Shown here piece by piece: positions 26,636 through 36,268 of a stretch of DNA of 64,000 bases. Below the pieces are notes generated by a model. The model was not told where the DNA came from, did no database searches, and was given only the letters and a program-made list of their open reading frames with translations. Origin of the DNA: CAYGUK01 sp964352985 (GTDB taxonomy: Bacteria; Pseudomonadota; Gammaproteobacteria; JAHCLG01); contig CAYGUK010000004.1 in NCBI GenBank assembly GCA_964352985.1, positions 1-64,000 of the forward strand, written 5' to 3'. The position numbers and the translations under genes are program-made. The first letter of the stretch is position 1. Each line of letters opens with the position of its first letter.

Positions 26636-27886
26636 TTATCCCTTTTGACAGTCTGTTTTATTGAAATTAGACACAGATTTATTTATTTTTTCACTCACAT
26701 CAGAAGTTTTTTTTTTGCTTAAAATAAGCAACCATAAATAACCAAATACGCCAGAAGCAATAGAACCTGCAAATACACCAATTCTCACGAAAGCGGCGTA
26801 ATCATTCATGCCTTTAAAAGCTAAGCCGCCAATAAACAAACTCATGGTAAAACCAATACCACATAAAATTGCCACACCATAAACATGAGCATAAGTAGCA
26901 TTTTGAGGTAATTTTGCAAATCCAGCTTTTATACAAAGCCAACATGCTGCAAAAACACCAAATTGTTTTCCAAAAAATAAACCAAGGGTAATTCCTAGAG
27001 GGACTTCATGTAATAATGCATCAATGTGAAGTCCTGCAAGTGACACGCCTGCATTTGCAAAGGCAAAAAGTGGTAAAATTAAAAAGGCTACCCATGGATG
27101 GATTGCGTGTTCTAATTCGCGTAAAGGGGAACGATTTTGATTTTTTGTATCATGCAGTGGAATTGCTAAAGCAAGTATAACGCCACCTAGTGTCGCATGA
27201 ATTCCCGATTGTAGAATAGCACTCCACAAAATTATGCCGAGAATACCATAAACACTAAACGCGGTAACCTTTTTGTAATTCATGTAGAATAATAGAATTG
27301 TGCAAATCAGCCCAACAAATAACGCAATATAATGAATCTGATCAGTGTAAAAAATCGCAATAATTAAAATAGCCCCCAAGTCATCTAAAATAGCAAGTGC
27401 TGTCAGAAAAACTTTTATCGAAACTGGCACACGTCGGCCTAGTAGTGCAATTAATCCCAAGGCAAAAGCAATATCCGTTGCAGTAGGAATTGCCCAACCA
27501 CGTAATGAATTTGCATGATCCCAATTGAAAAACACATAAATAATTGCAGGCACAATCATGCCACCAACTGCCGCTATCGCAGGCAAAATAGCTGATTCGC
27601 GAGTACTTAATTCACCTTCTATAAATTCACGTTTTATTTCCATTCCAACAAGGAAAAAGAATATCGCCATGAGTCCGTCATTTATCCAATAATGTATCGT
27701 TTCATCTAGACCATAAGCCCCTATTTTAATTGTCAGATGAGTATGAATAAAAACTTCGTAATAATGATCGAGCGGAGAATTGACAATGATCATTGCAATG
27801 ACTGCTGCTATAAATAATAAAATGCCACCTGCAGATTCAAGCTTTATGAACTCAGAAATCATATTTCCAATACTTTTAAGAGGCAT
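26636..27886 (-). CDS. nhaA: Na+/H+ antiporter NhaA
   Basis: Exchanges internal Na+ for external protons and supports pH and salt tolerance. Its 12 predicted helices over 416 residues include the ion-binding pair in LAILDDLGAILIIAIFYT (Asp-Asp). Also present are IPTATDIAFALGLIALLGRRVP, GMEIKREFIEGELS, and the late helix GIGFTMSLFIGGLAF. It is slightly longer than E. coli NhaA (388) through a Lys/Ser-rich tail. It heads a unit with DUF1189 and fadE. Confidence 0.95.
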   Translation of the reverse strand: MPLKSIGNMISEFIKLESAGGILLFIAAVIAMIIVNSPLDHYYEVFIHTHLTIKIGAYGLDETIHYWINDGLMAIFFFLVGMEIKREFIEGELSTRESAILPAIAAVGGMIVPAIIYVFFNWDHANSLRGWAIPTATDIAFALGLIALLGRRVPVSIKVFLTALAILDDLGAILIIAIFYTDQIHYIALFVGLICTILLFYMNYKKVTAFSVYGILGIILWSAILQSGIHATLGGVILALAIPLHDTKNQNRSPLRELEHAIHPWVAFLILPLFAFANAGVSLAGLHIDALLHEVPLGITLGLFFGKQFGVFAACWLCIKAGFAKLPQNATYAHVYGVAILCGIGFTMSLFIGGLAFKGMNDYAAFVRIGVFAGSIASGVFGYLWLLILSKKKTSDVSEKINKSVSNFNKTDCQKG

Positions 27887-28017
27887 AATATGTTACTACT
27901 CCCTGTTGGTCGTTACCCGATGGAAATTGTACTGCATTTTTTAATTAATTGAAATTGAAACAATGCATTATCAATAAACATGTTGCCATTGTAATGCTGT
28001 TTGCAATTGTGATTATT

Positions 28018-28026
28018 TGGTATAGT
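28018..28026 (+). promoter_or_regulatory. Candidate extended -10 promoter
   Basis: TGG followed by TATAGT (28021-28026) forms an extended -10 element 27 bases before the ATG of the CPA1 antiporter gene. A TTGCAA at 28001 is too close (14 bases) to be a standard -35. Confidence 0.4.
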
Positions 28027-28053
28027 AATCTAAATTTTAACTAGACAGCAAAA

Positions 28054-29295
28054 ATGAATCTTTACACACTTTTTTCAATCATTATTTCTGGAGCAATTAT
28101 CATTGCCTATATCAATTCTCGTTATATAAAAATGCAAACTACGATTGCCATGCTGTCAGCCGCATTAATCATGTCGATTTCAATTCTAATAATCGGACAT
28201 TTGGGCTTTGTCCAATCAACCAGTAAGTTTACTCAGTTCATGCAACAAATTGATTTTCATTCATTGTTAATAAACGGCATGCTAAGTTTTTTATTATTTG
28301 CTGGTTCACTGAATATCGATATCCAATATTTAAGAGACCGTAAATGGGAGGTAATTGTTCTATCAAGTCTTTCAACCATTGCTTCCACAATACTTGTTGG
28401 TGTATTGATCTTTTATCTTGTTAAAATATTTAATATTCATCTTGAAATGATTTATTGTTTATTATTTGGCGCATTGATCTCCCCGACTGATCCAATTGCC
28501 GTACTCGCTATTTTTAAAAAATTACAAGCACCAGAACGCCTGCATGTTTTAGTAGAAGGTGAATCTTTATTTAATGATGGCGTCGCCATTGTTATTTTTT
28601 TAACACTATATCATTTTGCTTTTCTAGGAGTGCCAATCACTTTTACGAGTGTGACTTCTTTATTTTTACATCAATCTATAGGCGGGATATGTTTTGGCAT
28701 ATTACTCGGCTTTGTCGCTTATAAATTTATTAAGCCCCTAAATAATTCAAGACTTGAAATTTTAATGACATTAGTGATCCCGACAGGTGGGTACGCCCTT
28801 GCAAACCAACTTGGTTTTTCTGGTCCACTTGCAATGGTTGTGGCTGGCATATTTTTAGGGAATCGAGGAAATCTCTTTTCTGTATCAGGACGGACTAAAG
28901 AAAATTTAGATAATTTTTGGACGATGGTTGATGATTTATTAAATGCGATTTTATTTATGTTGATGGGATTAGAGTTATTAGTGATTCAACTTGATAAAAC
29001 ACTTTTCCTACTAGGAATATGTGCCATTCCTTTAGTCTTAATTGTAAGGTTCATTACTGTTGCTATACCCATGACAATATTTAAACGATTTAAAACTTAT
29101 AATCCTTATATTATCAGAATCTTAACTTGGGGAGGTTTGCGTGGTGGTTTAGCCATTGCATTAGCCTTAGCCTTACCTAAGGGACATCATCGAATTATTT
29201 TATTAGCGATGACTTATTCAGTCGTTGTATTTGCGATTATTGTCCAAGGTTTATCAATTAAATTTTTGGTGAATAAAAGTCAACAATCAACTTAA
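28054..29295 (+). CDS. CPA1-type Na+(K+)/H+ antiporter
   Basis: A 413-residue transporter with about 12 hydrophobic segments. It carries the CPA1/NhaP motifs ALISPTDPIAVLAIFKKL and LVEGESLFNDGVAIVIF (ion-binding Asn-Asp), and LTWGGLRGGLAIALALALP. It exchanges monovalent cations for protons at the inner membrane. It is divergent from nhaA across a 167-base gap, giving two antiporters side by side. Its TAA stop overlaps the dnaQ stop in a shared TTAA at 29292-29295. Confidence 0.9.
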   Translation: MNLYTLFSIIISGAIIIAYINSRYIKMQTTIAMLSAALIMSISILIIGHLGFVQSTSKFTQFMQQIDFHSLLINGMLSFLLFAGSLNIDIQYLRDRKWEVIVLSSLSTIASTILVGVLIFYLVKIFNIHLEMIYCLLFGALISPTDPIAVLAIFKKLQAPERLHVLVEGESLFNDGVAIVIFLTLYHFAFLGVPITFTSVTSLFLHQSIGGICFGILLGFVAYKFIKPLNNSRLEILMTLVIPTGGYALANQLGFSGPLAMVVAGIFLGNRGNLFSVSGRTKENLDNFWTMVDDLLNAILFMLMGLELLVIQLDKTLFLLGICAIPLVLIVRFITVAIPMTIFKRFKTYNPYIIRILTWGGLRGGLAIALALALPKGHHRIILLAMTYSVVVFAIIVQGLSIKFLVNKSQQST

Positions 29296-30002
29296 TCATC
29301 TAACCATAAACAAGAATTATTGTTCGCTTTAATCTTTTCTAGAAATTCATGATGCGAATTTAATTCTTCACTATTTGCCAAAATAAGAGGTGTTTTAACG
29401 ATTTCTTTTTGCTTAGTGATAACAGTTTCTTTCTTTTTATTTTCTTTTAATTCTTGTTTAGCTTCAGAGAACAGTTGACTTTGCCCACCGGTCATTGCCA
29501 AATACACGAGCGCTAATAATCTCGCATCAAGCAACGCGCCATGTAAATCGCGATTAGAATTATCAACATCATAACGTTTACATAACGCATCTAAACTATT
29601 TCTTTGACCTGGATGCATTTTTCTAGCTAAAACCAATGTATCAATGATAGGACAAATTAATTGTAGCTTAGGTCTTTTAGGCTTTTTTATTAAACTATAT
29701 TCGTGATTTAAAAAACCTAAATCAAATGGCGCATTGTGAATTACCAGTTCTGCCCCATCTATAAAATTAAAAAACTCATTTGCAACATCAGCAAAAAGTG
29801 GTTTATCTGATAAAAATTGTGTAGTAAGCCCATGGACTTTTACCGCACCACTATCAATTTCTCGTTGCGGATTAATATATTGGTGAAAATAGCGTCTGGT
29901 GATTCGACGATCAATTATTTCCACGCCACCAATTTCAATAATACGATGACCTTGGGTGGGCTCTAAACCAGTCGTTTCAGTATCAAGCACGATTTGTCTC
30001 AT
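29292..30002 (-). CDS. dnaQ: DNA polymerase III epsilon subunit (proofreading exonuclease)
   Basis: 3'-5' exonuclease that edits replication errors. The Exo I motif is VLDTETTGLEP (residues 5-15), Exo II is HNAPFDLGFLNHE, and Exo III is DLHGALLDARLLALVYL, with the DEDDh residues present. A C-terminal tail, expected to bind the alpha subunit, is Lys-rich from 185 on. The 236 residues are near the E. coli 243. It follows rnhA by 9 bases in the classic rnhA/dnaQ pair, here on the same strand. Confidence 0.95.
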   Translation of the reverse strand: MRQIVLDTETTGLEPTQGHRIIEIGGVEIIDRRITRRYFHQYINPQREIDSGAVKVHGLTTQFLSDKPLFADVANEFFNFIDGAELVIHNAPFDLGFLNHEYSLIKKPKRPKLQLICPIIDTLVLARKMHPGQRNSLDALCKRYDVDNSNRDLHGALLDARLLALVYLAMTGGQSQLFSEAKQELKENKKKETVITKQKEIVKTPLILANSEELNSHHEFLEKIKANNNSCLWLDD

Positions 30003-30011
30003 AACAAAATA

Positions 30012-30455
30012 TTATCCTTGTTGTAATTCATCAATTGCGCGATTCGCTAATTCATCAACATAATCATTTTCAGGATGACCACTATGACCTTTTACCCAAC
30101 ACCATTCTATATCATGCTGTTGGTTGAGTTGATGTAGTGTTTGCCAAAGATCAGCATTTTTAACTGGTTTTTTATTACTTGTGCGCCAATTATTTTTAAG
30201 CCAAGAATGGATCCACACTGTAATACCATTTTTTACATAATTTGAATCAGTCGTTAATTTAACCTGACTCTTTTGTTTTAAACATTTTAAAGCTTCTATT
30301 GTTGCGGTTAATTCCATACGATTATTCGTTGTATCAAGCTCACCACCTTTAATTGATTTTTCTTTATCACGATATCTTAATAATGCCCCCCACCCTCCTG
30401 GGCCAGGATTTCCCCGACAAGCACCATCAGTAAAAATTTCAACTTTTTCGTTCAT
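30012..30455 (-). CDS. rnhA: Ribonuclease HI
   Basis: Cleaves RNA in RNA-DNA hybrids. All four catalytic acids are in place: D in EIFTDGACRGNPGPGGWG, E in RMELTATIEAL, D in KLTTDSNYVKNGI, and D in DYVDELANRA. The 147 residues are typical. Its first 17 bases overlap the end of the methyltransferase gene, so both are in one transcript with dnaQ. Confidence 0.96.
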   Translation of the reverse strand: MNEKVEIFTDGACRGNPGPGGWGALLRYRDKEKSIKGGELDTTNNRMELTATIEALKCLKQKSQVKLTTDSNYVKNGITVWIHSWLKNNWRTSNKKPVKNADLWQTLHQLNQQHDIEWCWVKGHSGHPENDYVDELANRAIDELQQG

Positions 30456-31218
30456 TCATTTTCCTTTGGCAAGTTTCAATTACACCATTTGTTGTTTTGA
30501 TGGTATGTTTTTTCTTCCATTTTTGTTTTAAAAGCGTGCTCGCTAACACTTTTTTCTTCGCAAAAAGAATATGACTTGCTCCACATTTTGGCCAATATTT
30601 TTTACCTAGTCGTTCTAGAAATTGTGATCGAATTAAATTTTCAGGTTTATACCATGCCGGACGGTAAAATACATTTTCACGACGTACGATCTCAAAATCA
30701 TATGCCGTTAACCAATTTTGCACAGTCGTGCTGGAAATAAAATTTCCACCCCATGGGACGACAGTATGTCGACGTTTTGTAAAACGTGATAATCCCCATA
30801 AACTAAATGGATTAAAGCCTAAAATAACAATATGACCTTCGGGAATAACCACACGACAAGCTTCACGTAATATCACATGAGGATCACTAATAAATTCTAA
30901 AACATGGGGAATTAAAACCACATCGATACTATTACTTTGAAAAGGCAATTCACCCGCAAGCGCGCGAACAACAATGGCTTGTGAAGGCAGAGTCGTATCA
31001 TCGTTAACATAAAATTGACGATGAATCGGACTTGCTGATAAATCAAATTGCTCTTCAGCAATACTCACTTGTAATAAGTAATAACCAAAAAAATGGGGTA
31101 ATATTTTGTTTAAAGCGTTTTGTTCATCTTCTCGTAATGCATCGGCTAACGCCGTAGCTTGCCATTCGTGATATTGATTTAAAAAAACGTCATGTTCTGG
31201 CATTCTGTTATCACTCAA
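30439..31218 (-). CDS. SAM-dependent methyltransferase-like protein (YafS-type)
   Basis: A 259-residue class I methyltransferase-fold protein. A glycine-poor motif I region (about residues 45-75) is followed by the motif LPFQSNSIDVVLIPHVLEFISDPHVILREACRVVIPEGHIVILGFNPFSLWG, seen in parts. The position between gloB and rnhA matches E. coli yafS. The substrate is not known. The C-terminal 50 residues are basic. It overlaps rnhA by 17 bases and diverges from gloB. Confidence 0.8.
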   Translation of the reverse strand: MSDNRMPEHDVFLNQYHEWQATALADALREDEQNALNKILPHFFGYYLLQVSIAEEQFDLSASPIHRQFYVNDDTTLPSQAIVVRALAGELPFQSNSIDVVLIPHVLEFISDPHVILREACRVVIPEGHIVILGFNPFSLWGLSRFTKRRHTVVPWGGNFISSTTVQNWLTAYDFEIVRRENVFYRPAWYKPENLIRSQFLERLGKKYWPKCGASHILFAKKKVLASTLLKQKWKKKHTIKTTNGVIETCQRKMNERKS

Positions 31219-31265
31219 TATACCATATCCAAAATTTCATCTATTCTGACATATTGAGGAAAAAA

Positions 31266-32036
31266 ATGCTCGAGATTAATCCTATCCCAGCTTTTAGCGA
31301 TAATTATTTTTGGTCAATTGAAAACAAAGACAGACAAAGTATTGTCGTCGATCCCGGTGATGCCTCGCCCGTTTTGGACCATCTAACACAGAACAAGTTA
31401 AACCTTCATGCAATATTAATTACTCACCATCATACAGATCATACAGGTGGTGTTAACGCGTTGAAAAAGCATTTTAACTGCCCAGTCTATGGACCAAAAA
31501 GTGAAGCGATAGAGTTTAGTGACACGCAACTTGAAGAAAACGATAATATTCAATTTCCCGATTTTGAGCTTGAATTTAATATCATCGATATTCCAGGACA
31601 TACCTCAGGTCATATTGCCTATGTCGCAAATGGTGTGATTTTCTGTGGTGATACACTTTTTAGTGCAGGTTGCGGCCGGTTATTTGAAGGCAGTCCACAA
31701 CAAATGTTAAATTCTTTAGATAAAATATTAAAACTCCCATCAAGCACAAAGTTTTATTGTGCGCATGAATACACATTAAATAATTTAAAATTTGCGCAGT
31801 CGATCGAACCTAATAATGTGGATATTGAAAATCGAATACAACAAGTCAAAAAAATGAGAAAACAAAATATACCGAGTATTCCAACGACTTTAGCAAATGA
31901 AAAAACCTATAATCCTTTTTTGAGAACACGAGAACCAAACATGATTGCTGCTGTAGCAGAGTTGACTAATGGTAAAATAAATTACGATCCAGTCTCTATT
32001 TTTACTTTTTTGAGAGAAAGCAAAGATAACTTTTAA
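31266..32036 (+). CDS. gloB: Hydroxyacylglutathione hydrolase (glyoxalase II)
   Basis: Hydrolyses S-lactoylglutathione to lactate and glutathione in methylglyoxal detoxification. The binuclear zinc motif THHHTDHTGG (about residues 54-63), IPGHTSGHIAYV, FCGDTLFSAGCGRLFEG and the YCAHEYTLNNLKFA region define the family. I prefer the ATG at 31266 (AGGA upstream, protein starting MLEINPIPAF as in relatives) over an in-frame TTG at 31254. This gives 256 residues. Confidence 0.95.
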   Translation: MLEINPIPAFSDNYFWSIENKDRQSIVVDPGDASPVLDHLTQNKLNLHAILITHHHTDHTGGVNALKKHFNCPVYGPKSEAIEFSDTQLEENDNIQFPDFELEFNIIDIPGHTSGHIAYVANGVIFCGDTLFSAGCGRLFEGSPQQMLNSLDKILKLPSSTKFYCAHEYTLNNLKFAQSIEPNNVDIENRIQQVKKMRKQNIPSIPTTLANEKTYNPFLRTREPNMIAAVAELTNGKINYDPVSIFTFLRESKDNF

Positions 32037-32053
32037 TAATTAACGATTAATAC

Positions 32054-32082
32054 TTGACCTGTACTGCGTTACTACGTACGAT
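32054..32082 (+). promoter_or_regulatory. Candidate sigma-70 promoter for mltD
   Basis: TTGACC and TACGAT are spaced by 17 bases, 22 bases before the mltD ATG at 32104. The -35 is 5/6 and the -10 is 4/6 of consensus. Confidence 0.5.
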
Positions 32083-32103
32083 CCAGCGATGCTAAGGGGA
32101 TGT

Positions 32104-33600
32104 ATGAAAAAATTAGTTTTAATTTCATTTTTTCTATTTATTAGTTCGAATGTTTACAGTTACATGGAAGTGATTGCAGGTCGTCCTGTCCAAATCGTTA
32201 ACGGCCATGCCTATTATGACGTGCAAAACCCAAATTCAGCATCGCATAATTTATGGGAAGTTCTACGAGAACATTTTGTTTTACCCGATTTTAGTTATAA
32301 CCGTGAAGTTCAAGAACAAATTCGTTGGTATGCTTATCATCGCAGTTATTTTGAACGGGTTCTAAATCGAGCACGACCTTATCTCTACTATATCTATCAG
32401 CATACTCGTCAACGTCATTTACCTGCAGAATTAGCCTTATTGCCAACGATTGAAAGCGCTTATAACCCATTTGCTTATTCACATGCTGGTGCTGCGGGAC
32501 TTTGGCAAATTATGCCTGTAACTGCAGATTATTTTGGTATTAAACACAGTTATTGGTACGACGGTCGCCGCGATATTATGAGTTCAACAAAAATGGCTTT
32601 GGGATATCTAACTTATCTCAATGAATTTTTTAATCATGATTGGTTATTAGCAGTTGCTGCTTATGATTCTGGGGAAGGTACTGTTTTAAATGCTATTCAA
32701 TATAATTTACACGTTGGCCGTAGCGCTAATTTTTGGTATCTCCCATTACCACAAGAAACACAAGCTTATGTCCCTCGATTTTTTGCAGTTATTGAAATCA
32801 TCCGCCACCCTGCTCGTTATGGATTTCATCTCCCTTATGTCAGTGACAAACCCTATTTAGGCGAAGTAACAATTGATTATCCAATGCGACTTGCTAAAAT
32901 CGCCGAATTAGCAAAATTACAATTAGAACAAGTTTACGAATTTAACCCGGGCTATAATCGCTGGATCACAGGACCGAAGGGACCTTTTCATTTATTGTTA
33001 CCCGTTAACAAAATAAAAACATTTCAACACCGTCTAGCCTATTATAATCAACATAGAACAATCATTCACACTGTAAAAAAGGGAGAATCACTTAGTGTGA
33101 TTGCCCACAAATTTCGACGTTCTCTCAATGAAATTAAATTAGCCAACAATTTAAAAAATAATAGTATTCGAATTGGTGAAAAATTAAAAATTCCGCCAAG
33201 TAACCCCATAATACAAAAACCAAATACCCATAACAGTAATCATGGTTTTTTCCATAAAGAACATGCGCCTTTTAAATATACTGTTAATAAAGGTGATTCT
33301 CTGTGGACCCTCGCTAAAAATAATGACGTCAGTATTGGACAAATTAAAATGTGGAATCAAATTAAGTCTAATGCCGATTTAAAAGTAGGGAAAGAATTAT
33401 TTATTTGGCCTGGTAATAGCATTCATATCAAGCACAGGGTAAAAATCATGCATCACACAATACGTAGAGGTGATAATTTATCAACCTTAGCAAAAAAATA
33501 TCATGCTTCGATAGATGATATTCGCAAGTGGAATCATTTAGGAAAAAATCATATTCTTCAAATTGGTGAACATGTTGTATTTTATATTACATCGAGTTAA
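32104..33600 (+). CDS. mltD: Membrane-bound lytic murein transglycosylase D with three LysM domains
   Basis: Cleaves peptidoglycan glycan strands. From the ATG at 32104 (AAGGGGA just upstream) the 498-residue protein has a signal peptide (1-19). An SLT catalytic domain follows, with LPTIESAYNPFAYSHAGAAGLWQIMP in parts (catalytic Glu117) and AAYDSGEGTVLNAI. Three LysM repeats sit at about 329-372, 397-440 and 454-497. An ATG 15 bases earlier would add five residues before the signal peptide. There is no lipobox Cys, unlike E. coli MltD. Confidence 0.92.
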   Translation: MKKLVLISFFLFISSNVYSYMEVIAGRPVQIVNGHAYYDVQNPNSASHNLWEVLREHFVLPDFSYNREVQEQIRWYAYHRSYFERVLNRARPYLYYIYQHTRQRHLPAELALLPTIESAYNPFAYSHAGAAGLWQIMPVTADYFGIKHSYWYDGRRDIMSSTKMALGYLTYLNEFFNHDWLLAVAAYDSGEGTVLNAIQYNLHVGRSANFWYLPLPQETQAYVPRFFAVIEIIRHPARYGFHLPYVSDKPYLGEVTIDYPMRLAKIAELAKLQLEQVYEFNPGYNRWITGPKGPFHLLLPVNKIKTFQHRLAYYNQHRTIIHTVKKGESLSVIAHKFRRSLNEIKLANNLKNNSIRIGEKLKIPPSNPIIQKPNTHNSNHGFFHKEHAPFKYTVNKGDSLWTLAKNNDVSIGQIKMWNQIKSNADLKVGKELFIWPGNSIHIKHRVKIMHHTIRRGDNLSTLAKKYHASIDDIRKWNHLGKNHILQIGEHVVFYITSS

Positions 33601-33610
33601 CAATTTTATT

Positions 33611-34909
33611 TCATACTTCGTTGACGTATTGTGCGAAGTTCAAATTTTCAGTCATCACTTCTGAATTCTCTTTCATAAAGAAACAAAGAACAAATGCTAG
33701 AAAAAAACTAAGTGGTAAAACAACAAGCGCTCTTTCATAATCAGAAAAATAATAAATAACTCGATGATGTTCGATGTGTCCCTTACCTAGCATCACACCA
33801 ATTACAGGTTGAAATATAGCTGCGCTAGACATCACTAGCATATTCACAAAACCCATAGTACCTGAATGATTTATTGTTTGAACATATTTTTTGCTTTGTG
33901 AAAAAGTAAGTAAATATGTTGAAGCCATCATACCAAAGATGAAAGAGAATAACATCAAGATAAAATAGGGTAATCTATGAATATACAACAGCATGAAAGC
34001 AATAATACCGGCAAATAAACTCCCTATCATCATTAACTTCTGACAAGCAAAATAATTTATTAGAATACTAAACAGTGGCGCCCCAACAGCAACACCCACT
34101 AATGCAGAAGAAACAATAATAGAGGTATAAAATAAATTATAATGATAAGCGTGGAGAAAATATGGTACACCCCATAAATTACAATAAATCGTAATAACAG
34201 TCATCATTAAACCACCATAAATTCCACATACCCAAACTTGCTTATTCGATAATATGGATTTTAATTGAATTAAGATATTTGTTGTGGGAGTGATATTGTT
34301 CATTTTATCCTTATTGTGTAATTCTGGGGTTTTATCTTTAAGGTTAAACCACAGTAAAACAGCTAATATTACAACTACAATTCCGCATAAATTAAACCCC
34401 AATCGCCACCCCCAATGCAGCACAATAAAAGATAATAAAACCGCACAGACTGCAGTTCCTAACATCCCAACAACTTCGGCGAGAGAAATCATTAGTGCAA
34501 ACCTCTTTTGAGGAAACCAATCCCTTACAACAGTTAACATGCCTATAAACGCAAAACTTGAAAAAAAACCTTGGCAAATCCTAGAAATAAATGCACTCCA
34601 AAAAGTATGAGAAAATGCAAAAGAAAAACAAGTTAATGCCAAGCCAAAGCAAGTAAAGCTTTGGACTTTACGCGCACTAAATCTATCGACAATTAAACCC
34701 ACTGGAATTTGCATGGTGACATAAGTATAGTAAAAACATGACGAAATAATGGCTATCCCCGTCGCATTAGTCTGTAGTTGATGCATTAAAGGTTTGACGA
34801 TGGGCGAAGCCGCAGTTTGCAAAAAAAACTGAAACATAGAATAGATACTAACTAATAACCACATTGTAATAGGTAAAGTGTCTAAGTAGTTTATTTTTTT
34901 CATTGTCAC
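33611..34909 (-). CDS. Major facilitator superfamily transporter
   Basis: A 432-residue permease with about 12 hydrophobic segments in two halves. The loop 2-3 motif is MQIPVGLIVDRFSARKV (G-x-x-x-D-R-x-x-x-R type), followed by RICQGFFSSFAFIGMLTVVRDWFP, typical of organic-anion/sugar-acid type MFS proteins. The substrate cannot be read from sequence. Translation may start at Met1 or Met3. A terminator-like hairpin (34957-34985) separates it from the Fis-like gene, so it is probably transcribed alone. Confidence 0.85.
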   Translation of the reverse strand: MTMKKINYLDTLPITMWLLVSIYSMFQFFLQTAASPIVKPLMHQLQTNATGIAIISSCFYYTYVTMQIPVGLIVDRFSARKVQSFTCFGLALTCFSFAFSHTFWSAFISRICQGFFSSFAFIGMLTVVRDWFPQKRFALMISLAEVVGMLGTAVCAVLLSFIVLHWGWRLGFNLCGIVVVILAVLLWFNLKDKTPELHNKDKMNNITPTTNILIQLKSILSNKQVWVCGIYGGLMMTVITIYCNLWGVPYFLHAYHYNLFYTSIIVSSALVGVAVGAPLFSILINYFACQKLMMIGSLFAGIIAFMLLYIHRLPYFILMLFSFIFGMMASTYLLTFSQSKKYVQTINHSGTMGFVNMLVMSSAAIFQPVIGVMLGKGHIEHHRVIYYFSDYERALVVLPLSFFLAFVLCFFMKENSEVMTENLNFAQYVNEV

Positions 34910-34956
34910 CTGAATATCAAATAAAATTATTTTAACTTAAGTTCACTCAACTCAAA

Positions 34957-34985
34957 AGACCCAAGTTATAAAAGTACTTGGGTCT
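34957..34985 (-). terminator. Terminator after the Fis-like gene
   Basis: A 10-bp stem (AGACCCAAGT / ACTTGGGTCT, 9-base loop) begins 18 bases past the stop of the Fis-like gene. On the minus strand it is followed by a short TTTTG run. Confidence 0.65.
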
Positions 34986-35002
34986 ATATATGGTTGAAGT
35001 AG

Positions 35003-35203
35003 TTAATAAACTGGGTTTTGATGTTCAATTAATTTAGTGTGTAAGCGTTTAGGATTAATACCAAGTTTATTGGCGGCAAGTTCAATATTACCTCCAGACT
35101 GATGTAATATTGTTTTTAAAATAAGTAATTCACGATCCTCGCTCGACATTTGATAAAAATGTCTTGAGCCAAAACGCGCTCTACAATGCTCATGATTGGG
35201 CAT
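35003..35203 (-). CDS. Small Fis-type helix-turn-helix protein
   Basis: A 66-residue protein. Its C-terminal half LILKTILHQSGGNIELAANKLGINPKRLHTKL matches the Fis-type HTH (HTH_8) found at the ends of NtrC-like activators and in Fis. A strong ribosome-binding site AAGGAGGG lies 5 bases before the ATG. It is too short to hold the N-terminal arm of full Fis and has no activator domain, so it may be a stand-alone DNA-binding protein. Both sides have non-coding gaps, with a terminator after it. Confidence 0.65.
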   Translation of the reverse strand: MPNHEHCRARFGSRHFYQMSSEDRELLILKTILHQSGGNIELAANKLGINPKRLHTKLIEHQNPVY

Positions 35204-35375
35204 AATTCCCTCCTTGGGCTTTTACTATTTGCGCACAAATATCGTGACATAGCCATCATAAAATATCAAGCTCTATGCTTATCTATAAATTTGCATGAAT
35301 AAATCGTCTAAATTTACTCATTTTATTAGACTCTTAGTTTGCATAATTTCAAAGAAAACCAAGGGGGTAATCTAT

Positions 35376-36194
35376 TTATTTTTTATATTGATTTAACGAC
35401 CAATCATAGACACTATCACTAATTTTATGAATCTGCATTAACTTTGATCTTAATGGCGGCTCAGCAAACAGTTTTAAAAAATTAATCACATCTTGATCAT
35501 TACCACCAAAATCAGCTTCATACCATTTAAAAATTTTAGATATGATTAGTTTTCCACGTTCAATTGAAACACCTTTTTTACTATTAACATATTCTTTAGC
35601 ACCTATATTTAATAATTGATAAACATTTTCGCCCGTATAAGCAGTCTGTTGTAAATTCGGACAACCTAAAGATGCGCAATTTAGAGCAAAGTGCGCTCTG
35701 GGATCATTCCAAATTGGTCGCACTATACGATGTTCAATATCATTTAAACTCAATTGAATGTTATCCACTCGAATTAATTTTGCATCCCATGGCCCTCTAG
35801 AAAACCAGCCAGGTGAAGTATTAATATCTAGTATACTTTTAATAGGATAGTGTTCTAGCACCGTTTGGACGGTTAACGCATTATATAAATTTATCCAATA
35901 AGCTAATTGCACGTTTCGATTATAATGCTCGATTTTAATGTTAGATAAATAATTTAAATATTGCTGGAGTGTTTTTTTATCTTCTTTTGTCACATAAGTA
36001 TAATCAATTAAATTATTCCCCGTTCTCGTCGTATGATCATATTTAGCCAGAAATTCTTGCCAGGGTTGATGATTAATTGTATCTGTAGATAATGGATTGA
36101 AAATCTGCCAACGTATCCAAAGATCTTTACTTGGCGCTGCGTATACATGACTAATAAAACAAATTAAAAAAGCAAAATAAATTATTTTTCTCAT
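35376..36194 (-). CDS. Exported DUF547 protein
   Basis: A signal peptide is at residues 1-19 (HVYA). The rest of the 272 residues matches DUF547: AYWINLYNALTVQTVLEHYPIKSI in parts, HFALNCASLGCPNL with conserved Cys, and LIISKIFKWYEADFGG. The family is common in proteobacteria and has no firm function; the conserved His and Cys hint at an enzyme of transglutaminase-like type. It is separated from the Fis-like and EAL genes by gaps of 172 and 74 bases. Confidence 0.8.
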   Translation of the reverse strand: MRKIIYFAFLICFISHVYAAPSKDLWIRWQIFNPLSTDTINHQPWQEFLAKYDHTTRTGNNLIDYTYVTKEDKKTLQQYLNYLSNIKIEHYNRNVQLAYWINLYNALTVQTVLEHYPIKSILDINTSPGWFSRGPWDAKLIRVDNIQLSLNDIEHRIVRPIWNDPRAHFALNCASLGCPNLQQTAYTGENVYQLLNIGAKEYVNSKKGVSIERGKLIISKIFKWYEADFGGNDQDVINFLKLFAEPPLRSKLMQIHKISDSVYDWSLNQYKK

Positions 36195-36268
36195 TATAAT
36201 TAGAATTCCGTGTTAATCATGTAGCAACGTGCAATAATAAAAAACTCTTTAAAAAATAGCAATGCCCA

